The notes under the pieces are model-generated. The model was not told the DNA's origin. It made no database searches and was given only the letters and a program-made list of their open reading frames with translations. Both the position numbers and the translations under genes were made by a program. From the NCBI GenBank assembly GCA_021234155.1, contig JAJEKV010000012.1, positions 7,282,448 to 7,346,447 on the forward strand: a DNA stretch of 64,000 bases, read 5' to 3'. Shown here in pieces: positions 30,709 to 40,960 of the stretch. This DNA is from Isoetes taiwanensis. Taxonomy: Eukaryota > Streptophyta > Lycopodiopsida > Isoetales > Isoetaceae. How positions within the stretch are numbered: the stretch's first letter is position 1; each line of letters opens with the position of its first letter.

Positions 30709-30819
30709 CTATGGCCCTTCTTCTTTAATTCGCTTTGAACATCGCTTGTCTGAACGTTTTAGTTCTTCCATGTACTTTTGATTTTCTAGCTTCTCCACTA
30801 TCTGAATGTTAGCAAATTC
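30709..30819 (-). CDS. Possible terminal exon of an unknown coiled-coil protein
   Basis: Minus strand: acceptor ATAACAG at 30820-30826, then 36 codons rich in Lys and Glu (IVEKLENQKYMEELKRSDKR), then a TAG at 30709-30711. The composition is coding-like and helical. No other exon of the same gene was found nearby. Confidence 0.3.
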   Translation of the reverse strand, partial: EFANIQIVEKLENQKYMEELKRSDKRCSKRIKEEGP

Positions 30820-31473
30820 CTGTTATAGATGTAATGAAAAATCAGTGAAAACATGAGGGCTTTCACTCATAATATATAGAGTGATCCGTGAGAAAAAGAA
30901 TTGATAGACAGAGTTAGTTATGTTGTAAGCACCGTAAATAAGATGATATGCATGTCTGTATTTTTTGAACACTATAAAAGAGTGAAGAGACACCATCTTT
31001 GCAACGTGGTATTTAACAGACCATTTGCATCTTGTCAGACCCACATTAAACTATTAAGAATAGAACAAAGAATAAATAAAGAACCAAATACATGGGTTCT
31101 CTGAATGGAAGACTTTTGAGCTTCTTATGTGGCTTTCTGCATGAGTAAATTTGACACATGACAGAACCAAGCATTTGTTCATGTAGTGCAGAAGCTCAAC
31201 AGATAACAAAAATTAAAGCTCCAAAAGCCTGCAATATCTTCAATCAAAATCATGCTAGTATAGTGATGAGAAGAAAACCTGGAACATGAGAAGGAATAAT
31301 GGAAAATATCTCAAGCATAGAAACCTGTTTTGTTTTGCCTTCAAAACTTTGCATGCAGCATGATTTGATTATGTAAGGATCAAAATCCACAGAGCAATAC
31401 CCTTGAATAATTAAAGTTCATCTAATACTAAAAAAATTCCTTCTGAAAAAGCAAGGGAGCAAAACACTTGCAG

Positions 31474-31645
31474 TCCAAGTAAAGATATTATTGATGGCAC
31501 TGGCGCCAATGAGCAAGCCGCAGAACATAACAGAGCATCTTCACCAAATGCCGACCAGGTAATTGCCGCCTATAAGCTGGCCAATGAGAATAACAGGCTT
31601 GAAGTAGAAAACTTAACGGTGAACCCACCATCACAAAAGAAATGA
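31474..31645 (+). CDS. Possible terminal exon of an unknown protein
   Basis: After an acceptor (CACTTGCAG, ending 31473) a frame of about 56 codons runs to TGA 31643-31645. It contains DGTGANEQAAEHNRASSPNA and VIAAYKLANENNRLEVENL, the latter an amphipathic helical stretch. I do not recognise it. Confidence 0.35.
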
Positions 31646-32261
31646 ACACACAGCAGTGGGCAAAAAGATTCTGATTCGGTTTCAAGAAATCATTCTAGAT
31701 CTACCCAAACGCACTCGTCCACTGCTGTATGATCAGAGATATGCACATGCACAGGGAAAATTTTGCATAACCACAAAATTCTCTGTATCTTTCCTTTAAA
31801 ACTGGCATTACAACCTTGAGCTCTTTCGATGCTTAGATCAGTATCCAAGCTGCCATTATAAGCCAGGGCTCCCTTATTCAACATTTGGCAAGGAGCTGAA
31901 GCAGTTGTTACCAGCTTCGTCTTTGGATTCCCAACACAACAAATACATGTGGAAAGAAACCAGAATATGGCATGGGCATGCTTAACGCATCAAGGCTTTT
32001 ACATAATTAAGGCCTTGGAAGAAATATCATGAGAGAACTTTTGTACAGGGCATTTGCTGCAAAGCCAGCCATGAAATGGTATTTTCAAATATGCAGATTT
32101 TAAGAGAGATGATCTACAGGGCGTAAGATACGGGTGTAAAGAGCTAGCAAAGGAAGGGTGTGAAGTAGCCTTCCAGCAGAGGTTGTACAAAAGTGTAGCA
32201 TAACTATAGCAGAGGAGTGAAAACCTTTGGTGTTTCTTGAGCCGTTTTAACCCTCTCTAAG

Positions 32262-32769
32262 CTACAGCATTCCAAACCTGGGTGCTTTTTGGACTGTGGA
32301 GTAAGTATCATGGACAATATCATGCTCCAGTTTGCTCTCAAGTAGGGGTCCAGTAAGCTGCTGCAGATAGCTGTGAGAAATCATGCAAGAGCTTGGCGAG
32401 AGCTGAATTTTAGTTGAAGCTTTCACTGGATGCAGGCGAAAGAGCAGAAATATGACGATTTTAGTTTCACAACTGATATTCCAAAGTTATTGTTAGGACA
32501 ATATACCTGATTAATAGCAGCATCAGTCCATATATAATCTGTGGATGCTCCTTGAAGACTCAAACCAGTGACCTTACGATCAAGAGTACTGCAAATAAAC
32601 ATGATGTTCAGTATATATGAAGTTATAGTGCTCTTCTGACCACAATTATCATAAAGGATGAATAATAGGTCCTTAAATATAAAGAGAATATGTATCAGAC
32701 CTACCTTCTTGGCCAAATGATTTCAACAAAGTAACTGCGCAGATCTTTCAGTGCTCCATTTGTCTCACT
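32262..32769 (-). CDS. Three-exon 3' end of an unrecognised host gene
   Basis: On the minus strand three exons join in frame with canonical AG/GT borders: 32769-32705 (SETNGALKDLRSYFVEIIWP), 32588-32507 (TLDRKVTGLSLQGASTDYIW) and 32403-32262 (SYLQQLTGPLLESKLEHDIV, then TVQKAPRFGML and TAG; the last exon effectively begins at 32402). Phases are 2 and 0 and fit exactly, and no stop interrupts the 95 codons. The product looks globular, partly helical. I do not recognise the family. A weak upstream candidate exon at about 33490-33572 begins MDSLQKPGSPSRAEN but contains a TAA, so it is not claimed. Confidence 0.5.
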
Positions 32770-35700
32770 CTGAAACTAAAAAACAACAGATCCGGGTTAT
32801 ATTTGTATTAAACTAATGGATAATCATGAATAATCCACATTTAATCAAAATCTAGCACTTGATATCCTTGGTGCAAACCCACATCTAGCAACTAACTTAA
32901 AAATTAAGATTGAGATGGGGGAAAAACACATATATAATGGTTGAACTTCATTGTGGAACTCTCAAACTTCATTGTGAAACATTCTGTTGGTCCCCTTGTA
33001 ACAGGTTCTCAGAATCTTGTGCTCCCACATCTTTTGTTCTCAAGGCACCTTCGAAGTTATGTCATGCATTGAAAAGAATCATGTATTGAAAAGAACGATT
33101 TGTTGGGCTCAGCTATTCCCAAGACCAAATCTCTGCTTTACTCAAACATGACAATTAAGCAGAATAGGTTATGCTTCCATGTAGACATCATCTCATCCCT
33201 GTTTGTGTCTAATGCCATGCTCACCACAGTCCCAGCACCATGAAGGATCTCATGCACATATAGACATTATCTGTTCGTGTTCGTATTTAATGCCATGCCC
33301 ATACAGTCCTAGCACCATAAAAAAATTCATCCACACTAATGCATATCTCAACTGCAATTAGGAAAATATTAATCCACCAAGTGAATCAGACTTCCTATTC
33401 TGTAGAATGTCAAGAAAGAATTTCATATTGTGCTGAATGATGCACTTCTGTCCGTATGACAGCTGCATAAACAACTTAGTATTACCTTACCATTCATAGA
33501 AACCCATTTGTCGATTCCTTATAGAGCATTTTCTGCACGCGACGGAGATCCAGGCTTCTGCAAGCTGTCCATGCAGCAACGAATGTCATTTTTACAGATA
33601 GAAAATATAGATGTATTTACTGATAGAAAATATATATATGTATTTACTGCATGCAGTGTCAGATGTTTCTATCGTATCTAAAATAGCTTGCAAACATAAA
33701 ACCATTGGAAGCAAAGCTGATTTAGGAGCTTGTCGAAATCCTTTACCTGCTTGCAAAGTCTCTTCTGTTTGCAGCGGAAATGAAGACCTACGTTGCCGAA
33801 AATGGCGAAACCTTACCTCAAAAGTTCGCTTGAGAAGCTAACTTCTATTTTCAACGAAAATGAATACCTCTATTTCCAAAACTGGAGAGCTTTGTTGGCA
33901 TAGTACATGCATAAGAAAGAACATGCAGAACAAATCCTGAAGAAAGAGCACACTGTGAAGAAGTGAAAACATTTAACGGAAGAAAAAGCACACGGTTAAG
34001 AAGGAACTAAAAACATTTACCTGAGTGAGGCTCCAGCCTACTATCTGGGTGCTAAAATCCTAAATCTGAAAGCAATGCCGGAAGGATTTGTAGATGCTGT
34101 TGTTGCCATTCTGAACAAATGGAAAAATGATGGAAGGCGAGGTATCCGGCTATGGCGGGCAGCCTGCCAAAGGAATGATGGATCCGTTAGATTTGGGTTC
34201 TTCAGCAAATTAGTTCGAGCAAATACCTAAACCTTGAAGCTCGAATCAACTTAGACTTTAAAAGAGACCAAACCGGTGCGCTCACATAGAATCACCTCAG
34301 GACATCCGGCGAATGCAGCCGGTGGTCATGGCAGGATATTTCTTTGCCATCTCCATTCAAATGAAATCCGGCAACACGCGTATTAGGTTACATGCAAACA
34401 GATCAGTGGAAAACCCTCTCAAAATCATACAACGAAAAACATTTTAATTTTTGGATAACCGGAAAAAGATTTCAGCCTCAAAAATTCCCACAACCTTAGA
34501 AAAGTGGCCTGGAAAAAAAATCTAAAAAGTTTTCGGAACCCCGGAAAAACCAAATTTAAACAATAGGATTTGAGGGAAATTTGCACTTTCTCTCTCTAAC
34601 TTAACTTTTAGAGAGAGAAGATGATCTTAGACCATAGAAATAGCCAAATTGGGTGGATTTTTTTGCTTTTTGAAGGTGGTGGATGTATGGTGGGTGTGTC
34701 ATGTATGGATGGTGTGTTTTGACTAGAAAAAAGACTTTTTGCCAACTTTGGCTAGGGAAGATGATGGTAAGGCAAGCGAATATGATGAGGTGGTAAGGTT
34801 ATGTAAGAAGCCTTGCGAAATAGAACTCATGCCAAAATGACTTGAAACTAGCCACATACCAAGGAATCTTGAGGGGTCTTCCAAACTTCATTCTTGAGGG
34901 GTCTTCCAATCTTCAAACTCAACTTTTCTCCTTGCCATGCTTGCATGATATCCAATGAATGTCCTTCCCTTGGTTCTTCAACAAAGATGTCAACTTGTGA
35001 TCTTCAAAGTTTCATGCTTTTAGTACTTGCACATATGTTTTAGTCAAAAGTTAGACAAAAATGTGTAGATTGTGTGCATAGCTCTTCTATGCTGCCAAAA
35101 TGTGGCAGCACCAGTCCCTCCATGCGCTACTAGACACAACCTCAGTGGGTTTATTAGGTTCTTTTCTCCAAGATCCTCAAACACGACACTGAGATGAAAA
35201 TGTACCATAATGTATCATTGCATAATCTCTCAACATACCTATTACCGCCAAAGGTTTTTCCCTTGAAAACCCTTCGGGCTAGGAGTTTTTTGGGTTGCCC
35301 CTAGGGGGGCAAATCCTTGTTTTTTATGTGGGCTTTTGGCATATCCTAGGTATATCCTAGAATATCCTAGGATATCTTGATGGCTAAAAAGCGATGTTGA
35401 GGTAATGGCGGTCGCCCGGTGTTCTTAGGTGGCGGTGTGGTGGGCTGGATGCTTAAGACCGCCATAGCTAGATAGCTAGATGCGATTACACACTTTCGAA
35501 TTTCGGATGTTCCCCGTTGGCTTTGGGAGGGCGGGCAAGCTGGAGTTGATGAATATGGCAGCACAAATTGCAAGAGCGGTCTTCTGAGGGAATCAATCTT
35601 TGGTTTTATCAAATGGGTCCATCGATTTGGGCATATGAAGTGGCAGAAGCTGGCCATTGTAAAATAACTATTTGCAGTTGCTTTGTAGCTTGATTCCGGC
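32770..35700. other. No convincing gene
   Basis: Apart from the weak exon candidate near 33.5 kb, only short frames are present. CTTGAGGGGTCTTCCAA occurs twice in tandem at about 34868-34912. Confidence 0.35.
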
Positions 35701-35832
35701 GCACTACCAGCATTTCTTTGTAGGCATTTCAAAGGTTTTAAAATTGAGGCATGGGATATTGATAATGTTGTTTTAGACCTTGCAAAGAAGTACTTTGGCC
35801 TAGTTGAAGATGAAAGTTTGAAAATAAGAGCC
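35701..35832 (+). pseudogene. SAM-dependent methyltransferase-like fragment
   Basis: Plus-strand frame: ALPAFLCRHFKGFKIEAWDI then VVLDLAKKYFGLVEDESLKI. This matches the motif I-II region of spermidine-synthase-fold methyltransferases (G-A-L-P, then an acidic D/E binding the SAM ribose, then AxxYFG). Upstream sequence is too disturbed to follow. It runs without an obvious splice site into the kinesin-5-like segment (ACDGLSVLERI). Either the DGL belongs to the methyltransferase and the kinesin similarity starts later, or two gene pieces are fused here. Confidence 0.4.
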
Positions 35833-36264
35833 CTGTGATGGATTAAAAGCGTGCTAGAGAGGATTGTAGAAGCGGTCCGGTTGGTAACTTTTTGTCGGAT
35901 AAGTTGAAGCGGGCTGGAAGGATCTTCTTGGTTACGAACTTAGACAAGAAGATTCAAGCAAAGACTTGTCAATGAGCGAAGCGTATGATTGAAAGCATGG
36001 GCATCAAGTTACAAAATTTCAATGTTTCCAAAGAGAAGGTTATCATCTTATGCATTCGGTTTTAGATTTTTAGTGGGAAAAATATTTTTGTGTTCCTTGC
36101 TTATTCTTTGTTTGCTTGTAATTGCAGGTTTAGAAGAGTTAAAAGAGAGGATTTTATGTTTGAAGGCGAAGTATGTGCTTCACGGTTTGAGATTATGCAA
36201 AAGCCGCATTACGGTTGACCATGAGTCTAAGGCTTCCACAACCGCTAAGAATATGAATGATATG
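35830..36264 (+). repeat. Duplicated kinesin-5 segment, left copy (CAG/CTG-poor)
   Basis: It is homologous along its whole length to 40961-41391 and ends, like that copy, at ATATG directly before an LTR. Differences concentrate at CAG and CTG of the right copy: GTCAGATAAG became GTCGGATAAG, AACTGCTAAG became AACCGCTAAG, TCACAGTTTG became TCACGGTTTG, and GAGCAGAAGCAGAAGCAG became a shorter string without CAG. The reading frame is lost here and intact in the right copy. Confidence 0.85.
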
Positions 36265-36516
36265 TGTTAGAATAGTGTATTCTGTGTGTTAGATGACTAG
36301 GCACGCATGCTTGATCTTCGACATGGCATAGTCATTATGAGCCATAGTCATGCCCTCTTGGCGTGGCACGAGGCGTGCCTTTTGTTGCCGACATGGCAAG
36401 TCTATATATAAGCCATAGTCGTGATAGGTGGTTTATCCGGGCCAGAGTCGAAGTAAGGCTAGTCATTTTGTATCTTCTCTCTATTTTCAATTCATTGAAA
36501 ATCTTTGAGTCTTTCA
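36265..36516 (+). repeat. copia B 5' LTR
   Basis: TGTTAGAATAG...GTCTTTCA, 252 bases, preceded by ATATG, the same 5 bases that flank the LTR at 41392-41642. It contains a TATATATAAG-like box at about 36402. Compared with the 41.4 kb copy it has lost most CAG/CTG triplets. Confidence 0.88.
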
Positions 36517-36826
36517 TGGTATCGAGGCGGATTTGGAAAAAGAGAGATTGCAATTGAAGAGCGTCAAATTTGTTCGAAGATTTGGAATCTTTTGCGGACT
36601 TGAGTCCCAGAACTGGAGCGGATTTGAGCGACTTTCAGAGAGTCCGTTCTTATCAAAGATCGGCTGCATCACGGAGGTTTTCTTGCGGTTTTGCAAGCTT
36701 GGTGTGAAGAGGTGGTTACGTTTTACGTATCGTGGAATTCTTGATTGAAAATTAGTCTTTCTCTACAATTTTTTTTCGCCCGATTCGGGCGGTTTTATCG
36801 ATGAGACTTGAAATCTTATCCATTCG

Positions 36827-37740
36827 GTGAATCTTGTTATTACTCTTGATACTTTCTTTGAAGGATTGATCTCTTTCATCAAAATTTTCGATCTTTGTGA
36901 TCTATATTTCGGGTTTCAACAAGTAAAATGGCTGCTCATCTTTGATCCTTGGAAGTATTTCACTCATCCATTATTGGATGCAGAGAATTATTTTACTTGG
37001 AGGGATGCTTTTGAAACAAATTTGAATCTCAGAGATTTGGGAGATGTGTTTCTTTCCACATGGAATCCTACTACTCCAGAAGATCAAAAGAAAGATATGT
37101 ATGCTTTAAATCATCTCAAAACATGTATCTGTCTTGATCTTGAGGGATATTAGAACATTTAAAAGTTTCAAAGCAGCTTTTGCATTTCTTCAAAATATCG
37201 TGTACAACAAGGTGAAGGACAGAGGATTATGTTCAGTAAAATTTGGATAATCTTCGATTAGAGGAGTGTAAGAATATGGCGGATTATTTGCAACAATGCA
37301 AGACATTGAGAGAAAAGTTCTTTGGAGCGAGGAGGGATATGGACTGAGATTACTTTTATCATGTATGTTCTCAAAGGATTATCTAAAGAGTATCAACATA
37401 TTGTTGATCATTATCACATGAAAGTCAAAATCAAGGTTACCTTTACTCAACTTCAACAAAAATTGCTGGATCACGAGAATCAACTAGAAGAAGGAGAGAT
37501 CAATATGAGCATGCACATTATTCAGCTAAGTCCTCTTCAAATGCTATTTCTTCTTCCTCTTCCATTAATACCTCTAAAGAATTGTTTGCCTAAATCTTCT
37601 TCGATTCATCTCGAGAACCTTTTGCTTGTTGGTTTTGTGGAAAGAAAGGCCATCTCAAAGCGTGATTGTAGGAAATTACAAAGGGAACTTGCTTTCGGTA
37701 TTCAAAGGATCATCTTTGTCAAACCCGGTTAAAAGCAGAA
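36827..37740 (+). pseudogene. copia B gag (frameshifted)
   Basis: LLDAENYFTWRDAFETNLNL and LSTWNPTTPEDQKKDMYALN, then NVVYNKVKD- and MADYLQQCKTLREKFFG-type wording, match UBN2-type copia gag in several frames. The knuckle reads CWFCGKKGHLKA at about 37630-37665 and is broken exactly where the second His/Cys pair should follow: GCAGATTGT is replaced by GCGTGATTGT. Confidence 0.75.
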
Positions 37741-37839
37741 TGCGTGGCGGTTTCTCCCAAGCTAGAAACAAGTGCAAATGTATCTCATCTTTCGGTTGGA
37801 GATTTTGAGCTTGGTTTTCTCAATGTTATGTTGAGAATT

Positions 37840-38885
37840 TTGATGAAGATGTTTGGTTACTTGATTCTCTCTTGCTACAAAACATTTTGCGGGGAAGTCT
37901 CAAATGTTTGACACTTTAATTCCTCATGATACTACCATAGTTCGAATGGTGATGGTAATCTAGCCAAATCCAAAGGAAAAGGCAATCATTAGGTTTCAAC
38001 CGAAAATTGTCTTACACTTAAACTTGAAGATGTTGTTCTAGTTCCTGGTTTATTTGTCAATCTCCTCGGTATCGGTGAATTTGATAGGAAGAAGGGCTAT
38101 TCAATCTTATTTCTGGGGGATTTGTTCATATTCGCACAAAAATCCATTGGATTTGGTCGATCTTCAAAATCTTGGGCCTATTGCCAAAGGTTATCTCAAT
38201 GATGAAGGGTTATATGTTCTTCCAAAAGGATCTTCTTCTTCATCAAAAGCATCGATATTCAGTCTTCACTCTGCAACCTTGAGTTTCTCAATCTTGATTC
38301 ACTTTGGCATGCACGGTATGGACATGTTGCTTACTACGCTTTGGTAACGACATCTAAATATCAAATAGTTAAAGGTTTACCTACACTCAAAGCTCAAGAT
38401 CTCGATTGTCATGCTTGGAGACTTGGTAAACAAGTCCAAGCTCCTTATTCTTCTCAAGCGAATTTAGGTGCTCAAAAACCTTTGGAACTTATACATTCTG
38501 ATATGTGTTATCTTCCCTCTTGAATCCTATGGTGGCAAATGTGTATTTCATGGTATTTGTTGATGACTTTAGTAGGTACACATGGGTGTATCCTATTAAA
38601 TTCAAATCTCAAGCTTTCTCTCAATTCTTAACTTTGGTCATTTGGTGGAGAATGAGTTGTCCACAACAATTAAGAAGATTAGGACGAGATAATGCAGAGT
38701 ATATGTGTCTCGGGGAGTTTGATGATTATCTTAAATCCAAAGGTATTCATAGGGAGCTCATTGTTCCCTATGCTCATCCTCGTAATGGTGTTGTTGAACG
38801 TAAGAATAGAACACTCATGGATCTAGCTCAAGTATCTTTGAAATACAAACAGATTACCTCCACAGTTAAAGTTTTTTTTGGCTAA
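37840..38885 (+). pseudogene. copia B protease and integrase
   Basis: Protease: WLLDS near 37855, disturbed at the following G-A; AATTGTCTTACACT-type spacer; then LGPIAKGYLNDEGLYVLPKG. Integrase: LDCHAWRLGKQVQAPYSSQA (zinc end), LELIHSDMC, YFMVFVDDFSRYTWVYPIKF (first Asp), GRDNAEYMCLGEFDDYLKSK (second Asp) and RNGVVERKNRTLMDLAQ (catalytic Glu). The three catalytic residues are present; frames change at about 38345 and 38520. Confidence 0.8.
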
Positions 38886-39579
38886 CCTATGTTTCAAATA
38901 GGGCTCCTACAAAATCATTAGGGATCAAGACTCCTTTTGAAGCTTTATATGGTATAAAACCAGATGTTTCTCATTTCAAAGTCTTTGGTTGTTTGGCTTT
39001 TGCTCTTGTTCCAAGAGAAATCTTCACAAGCATGGTAAACTTTGCGGTCGAGCTACCAAAGTTATTTTTTATTGGCTATCAAGACAATATGAAAGCCACT
39101 GGGAGATGTTATGATCGGTTACTAAGCGTGTATTTGCCTCAAGAAGTCTTACTTTTTGTGGAAGATCTTTGTTTATTCAAATGATTTCTATCAATCTCAT
39201 GAGGTTGATTATGGAGGGGGTTATATGTAATCAATTTGAGATTGATTCTATGTCTAATGATCAAATATCGGGGACTCTTTACGAATCCATACCGGTTTCT
39301 TCCAATATTATTATTCCTCTTTCGATTTTTCATCATCTCAAGGTTACGCTTACGGCAAGTCTCGTATCTCAGTTCTCGATCCATACGGTTGAGTTTTACC
39401 CCTTGATTATCATTCTCCGGTTCGATGCTTCTTCATCCTCAAGCGATATGGTTGACACACAAAATCACTCACTTCAAGATCTCAACGTATTGCTAATCTT
39501 CCTCCGGTCCATTATTCTTGCAATTATGCTTTAATGACACAAGTTATTCATGACAAAGATCCTATAACGCATTACGAAG

Positions 39580-40960
39580 CAGCCAAACATTCTCACTTTG
39601 GGTACAAGCTATGCAGGATGAGATTGACATGTTACAAAAACAACAAACATGGGAATTGGTACCTAAGCCACTCAATCACAATATTATTGGTGCTAAGTGG
39701 GTTTTAGGACCAAGTATCATTCGGATGGCACACTTTCAAAGCACAAGGCACGGTTGGTAGCCAAGGGTTATACTCAACAAGAAGGGTTTGATTTCAATGA
39801 GGTTTTTGCACCGGTTGTTCGATTGGATACCTTGAGGGCGATATTGGCTCTTGCGACTCATAAAGCCTGGCCTCTTTATCAACTTGATTTTAAATCGCAT
39901 TCTTAAATGGGGATTTACAAGAAGAACTTTATATCAGCAGCCACTGGATTCAAAGATAAAGGTCATCGATTTTGTTTGTAAATTGAAGAAGAGTTTATAT
40001 GGTTTAAAAGCGGGCACCTCATTTGTTGGCATATGAAGATTAATTCCTTTCTTCTCTCTATTGGTTATCAAAGATCTAGAGCAGATCCTAATCTCTACTA
40101 CAACTTTGAAGGTGACTCTGTTTCTATTATTCTCTTGTATGTTGATGATACAATCATAACGAGGGGGATCTTTGCGCCCTAATTTCTCAAACCAAAGAGT
40201 TTCTTACTCAACAATTTGAAGTCAGCGATTTGGGTCTTATGCATTATTGTCTTGGTCTTGAAGTCTGGCGGACTCATCTTGGCCTTCATATCACTCCACG
40301 AAATATATTTTGGAACTTTTGGACAGATTTCATATGATGATTGCAAGCCTTTGCCCTTTTACCATGTGACATTGGTCAAAAGCTTACTCTTGAATCTGAT
40401 CATGAAGATGCTCGATCCTACCCTGTATAGGCGGCTTGTTGGAGCTGTATTGTATCGACTCATTCTCGACCGGATATTGTCTATGTAGTTGGAGTTCTTA
40501 CTTCGTTTTATGCAACATCCCAAGCAGCCTTCACCTCGGAAAGCGGCTAAGACTGTACTCGGATATCTACAAGGCACCAAAGCGAAGGAGTTTTGTATCT
40601 TAGGAACAAGTGACCCTAAGTTAGTTTTGTTTTCAGATTCGATATGGCCTCCCGGAGATCTTGATCATCGAAGATGTCTTCGCGGCTATGTATCATTCTT
40701 TGGAGGAATCCAATAACTTGGTGTTCAAAGAAACAAGATACTACTAGTATATCGATTACTCTTGAGGCGTAACCGAAAGCTCTTTGTATATGGTACAAAG
40801 AGATGCTATGGCTTGTTCATCTCTATGAAGATTTGCATATATCAATTAAACCTGCATCTGTTCAATGTGACAATAGTGGAGCCCTTTATCATGTTAAAGA
40901 TTACAAAGGCCATCTTCAAATTAAACATATGGATATCAAACTGTGCTTCATACGTGAACA
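39580..40960 (+). pseudogene. copia B reverse transcriptase and RNase H
   Basis: QDEIDMLQKQQTWELVP-type start at about 39620; SKHKARLVAKGYTQQEGFDF, EVFAPVVRLDTLRAILALAT, KLKKSLYGLKA; active site SIILLYVDDTII at about 40128-40160. RNase H: LVLFSDSIWPPGDLDHRRCL (first Asp), GALYHVKDYKGH-like wording, and HMDIKLCFIREQ at 40927-40962. At least five frame changes occur. Confidence 0.8.

Larger units (their letters stand above)
36265..40960 (+). mobile_element. Ty1/copia element B, 3' end missing
   Basis: 5' LTR at 36265-36516, then a primer-binding-like TGGTATCGAGGC (initiator-Met type TGGTATCAGAGC altered at the CAG), gag, protease, integrase, RT, and RNase H up to about 40960. There the sequence switches, inside the RNase H terminus (HMDIKLCFIREQ), to the right-hand kinesin segment. 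The expected purine tract and adjoining 3' LTR are absent; the next LTR (41392) lies after 431 bases of host gene. Confidence 0.85.

Noticed and set aside
33490-33572. Possible first exon MDSLQKPGSPSRAEN of the 32 kb gene
   Set aside because: It contains an in-frame TAA, and the phase to the next exon cannot be tested.
35367-35732. 121-codon minus-strand ORF
   Set aside because: It overlaps the plus-strand methyltransferase-like frame and has no recognisable feature.
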